Shown: positions 63,752 to 64,000 of the stretch, in pieces
Layout: every line of letters starts with the position of its first letter
Numbering within the stretch: the stretch's first letter is position 1
NCBI GenBank assembly: GCA_029259595.1
Contig: JAJDEW010000045.1
Location: forward strand, 62,001 to 126,000
Origin: Planctomycetota bacterium
GTDB lineage: Bacteria > Planctomycetota > UBA1135 > GCA-002686595
DNA length: 64,000 nucleotides
Direction: 5' to 3'
The notes under the pieces: model-generated
What the model was told of the DNA's origin: nothing
What the model saw: only the letters and a program-made list of their open reading frames with translations
The model's database searches: none
Made by a program: the position numbers and the translations under genes

Positions 63752-64000
63752 TCAGTCGATGTAGGACTCGACGACCTTCTTGAGCTCGTCGTAGGGCTGG
63801 CTGCCGACCATCTGCTTCACGACCTCGCCGCCACGGATCAAGAGGAAGGTCGGGATGGCGGTGATGCCGTACTTGGCCGGCACCTCGGTGTTGTCCTGGG
63901 TGTTGATCTTCATCACCTTCAGACGACCGTCGTAGTCGTCCGCCAGCTTGTCGACATAGGGCGACATCGCTCGGCAAGGCGCGCACCATTCGGCCCAGAA
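63752..64000 (-). CDS. trxA: Thioredoxin, C-terminal part (runs off the window)
   Basis: The last 82 residues of a thioredoxin. The redox motif WCAPC is encoded at the window edge (FWAEWCAPCRAMSPYVD). NTQDNTEVPAKYGITAIPTF follows, with the cis-Pro in IPTF, and the end is normal (VGSQPYDELKKVVESYID). The N-terminal part lies beyond base 64000. Confidence 0.93.
   Translation of the reverse strand, partial: FWAEWCAPCRAMSPYVDKLADDYDGRLKVMKINTQDNTEVPAKYGITAIPTFLLIRGGEVVKQMVGSQPYDELKKVVESYID

Overview
The window is a gene-dense, high-GC bacterial chromosome segment of 64 kb with about 56 protein genes and one tRNA gene (Arg, CCG). No rRNA, prophage, CRISPR array or complete insertion sequence was seen. 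Lipoprotein and Sec/Tat-type signals, a porin, MltA and a heptosyltransferase-like GT9 enzyme point to a diderm bacterium. Sulfatase-like lipoproteins, a CotH/beta-helix protein, a thrombospondin type 3 repeat protein, ECF sigma/anti-sigma pairs, HDOD and PilZ proteins and very high GC suggest a high-GC planctomycete or a myxobacterium-like lineage. This placement is inference; no marker gene here settles it.

Layout. 0-4.3 kb: the start of an animal-type haem peroxidase, then a nucleoside salvage operon (cytochrome c-like lipoprotein, deoB, nupC, punA). 4.5-8.5 kb: a degenerate squalene/phytoene synthase-like gene, a sulfatase-superfamily lipoprotein and two coupled receiver proteins. 8.5-14 kb: an EgtB-like sulfoxide synthase, a DUF692 (MNIO) enzyme and a DUF2063-like partner in one translationally coupled run, followed by a long transketolase-like gene. 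14-25 kb: a diiron-type metallo-beta-lactamase-fold protein, a thiol-dioxygenase-like cupin, mltA, a TPR lipoprotein, HAD and MoxR proteins, a two-gene glutamine-dependent NAD synthetase, a CheY/CheX cluster and a porin. 25-37 kb: PilZ, Lhr helicase, GNAT, a sigma/anti-sigma pair, the tRNA, HDOD and a degenerate GGDEF protein. 37-49 kb: purF, GT9, a B12-type radical SAM protein, a hydrolase, selU, a second sigma/anti-sigma operon, signal peptidase I and mgtE. 49-56 kb: an operon DUF4956-CotH-VTC-ILEI beside a divergent beta-helix protein. 55-64 kb: aspartate kinase, a JAMM peptidase, a LeuA-like synthase, a sugar isomerase, rsmB, fmt and the end of a thioredoxin gene.

Two themes run through the window. 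First, a non-coding hairpin element (167 bp in its intact form) with ends TAGCAGYCTGATG and a CTAG boundary is present in three near-identical and three decayed copies. At four of the six loci the terminal TAG of the element is also the stop codon of the neighbouring gene. Second, genes are tightly packed: most operon neighbours overlap by ATGA, GTGA or TGATG, four convergent pairs overlap at their 3' ends, and several genes have a -10-like hexamer only 6-9 nt before the start codon, as expected for leaderless mRNAs.

The most promising candidate for an undescribed system is the EgtB-like/MNIO/DUF2063-like operon at 8.6-11.6 kb. It combines two kinds of non-haem iron enzyme with a partner protein but has no recognisable peptide precursor and no EgtD.
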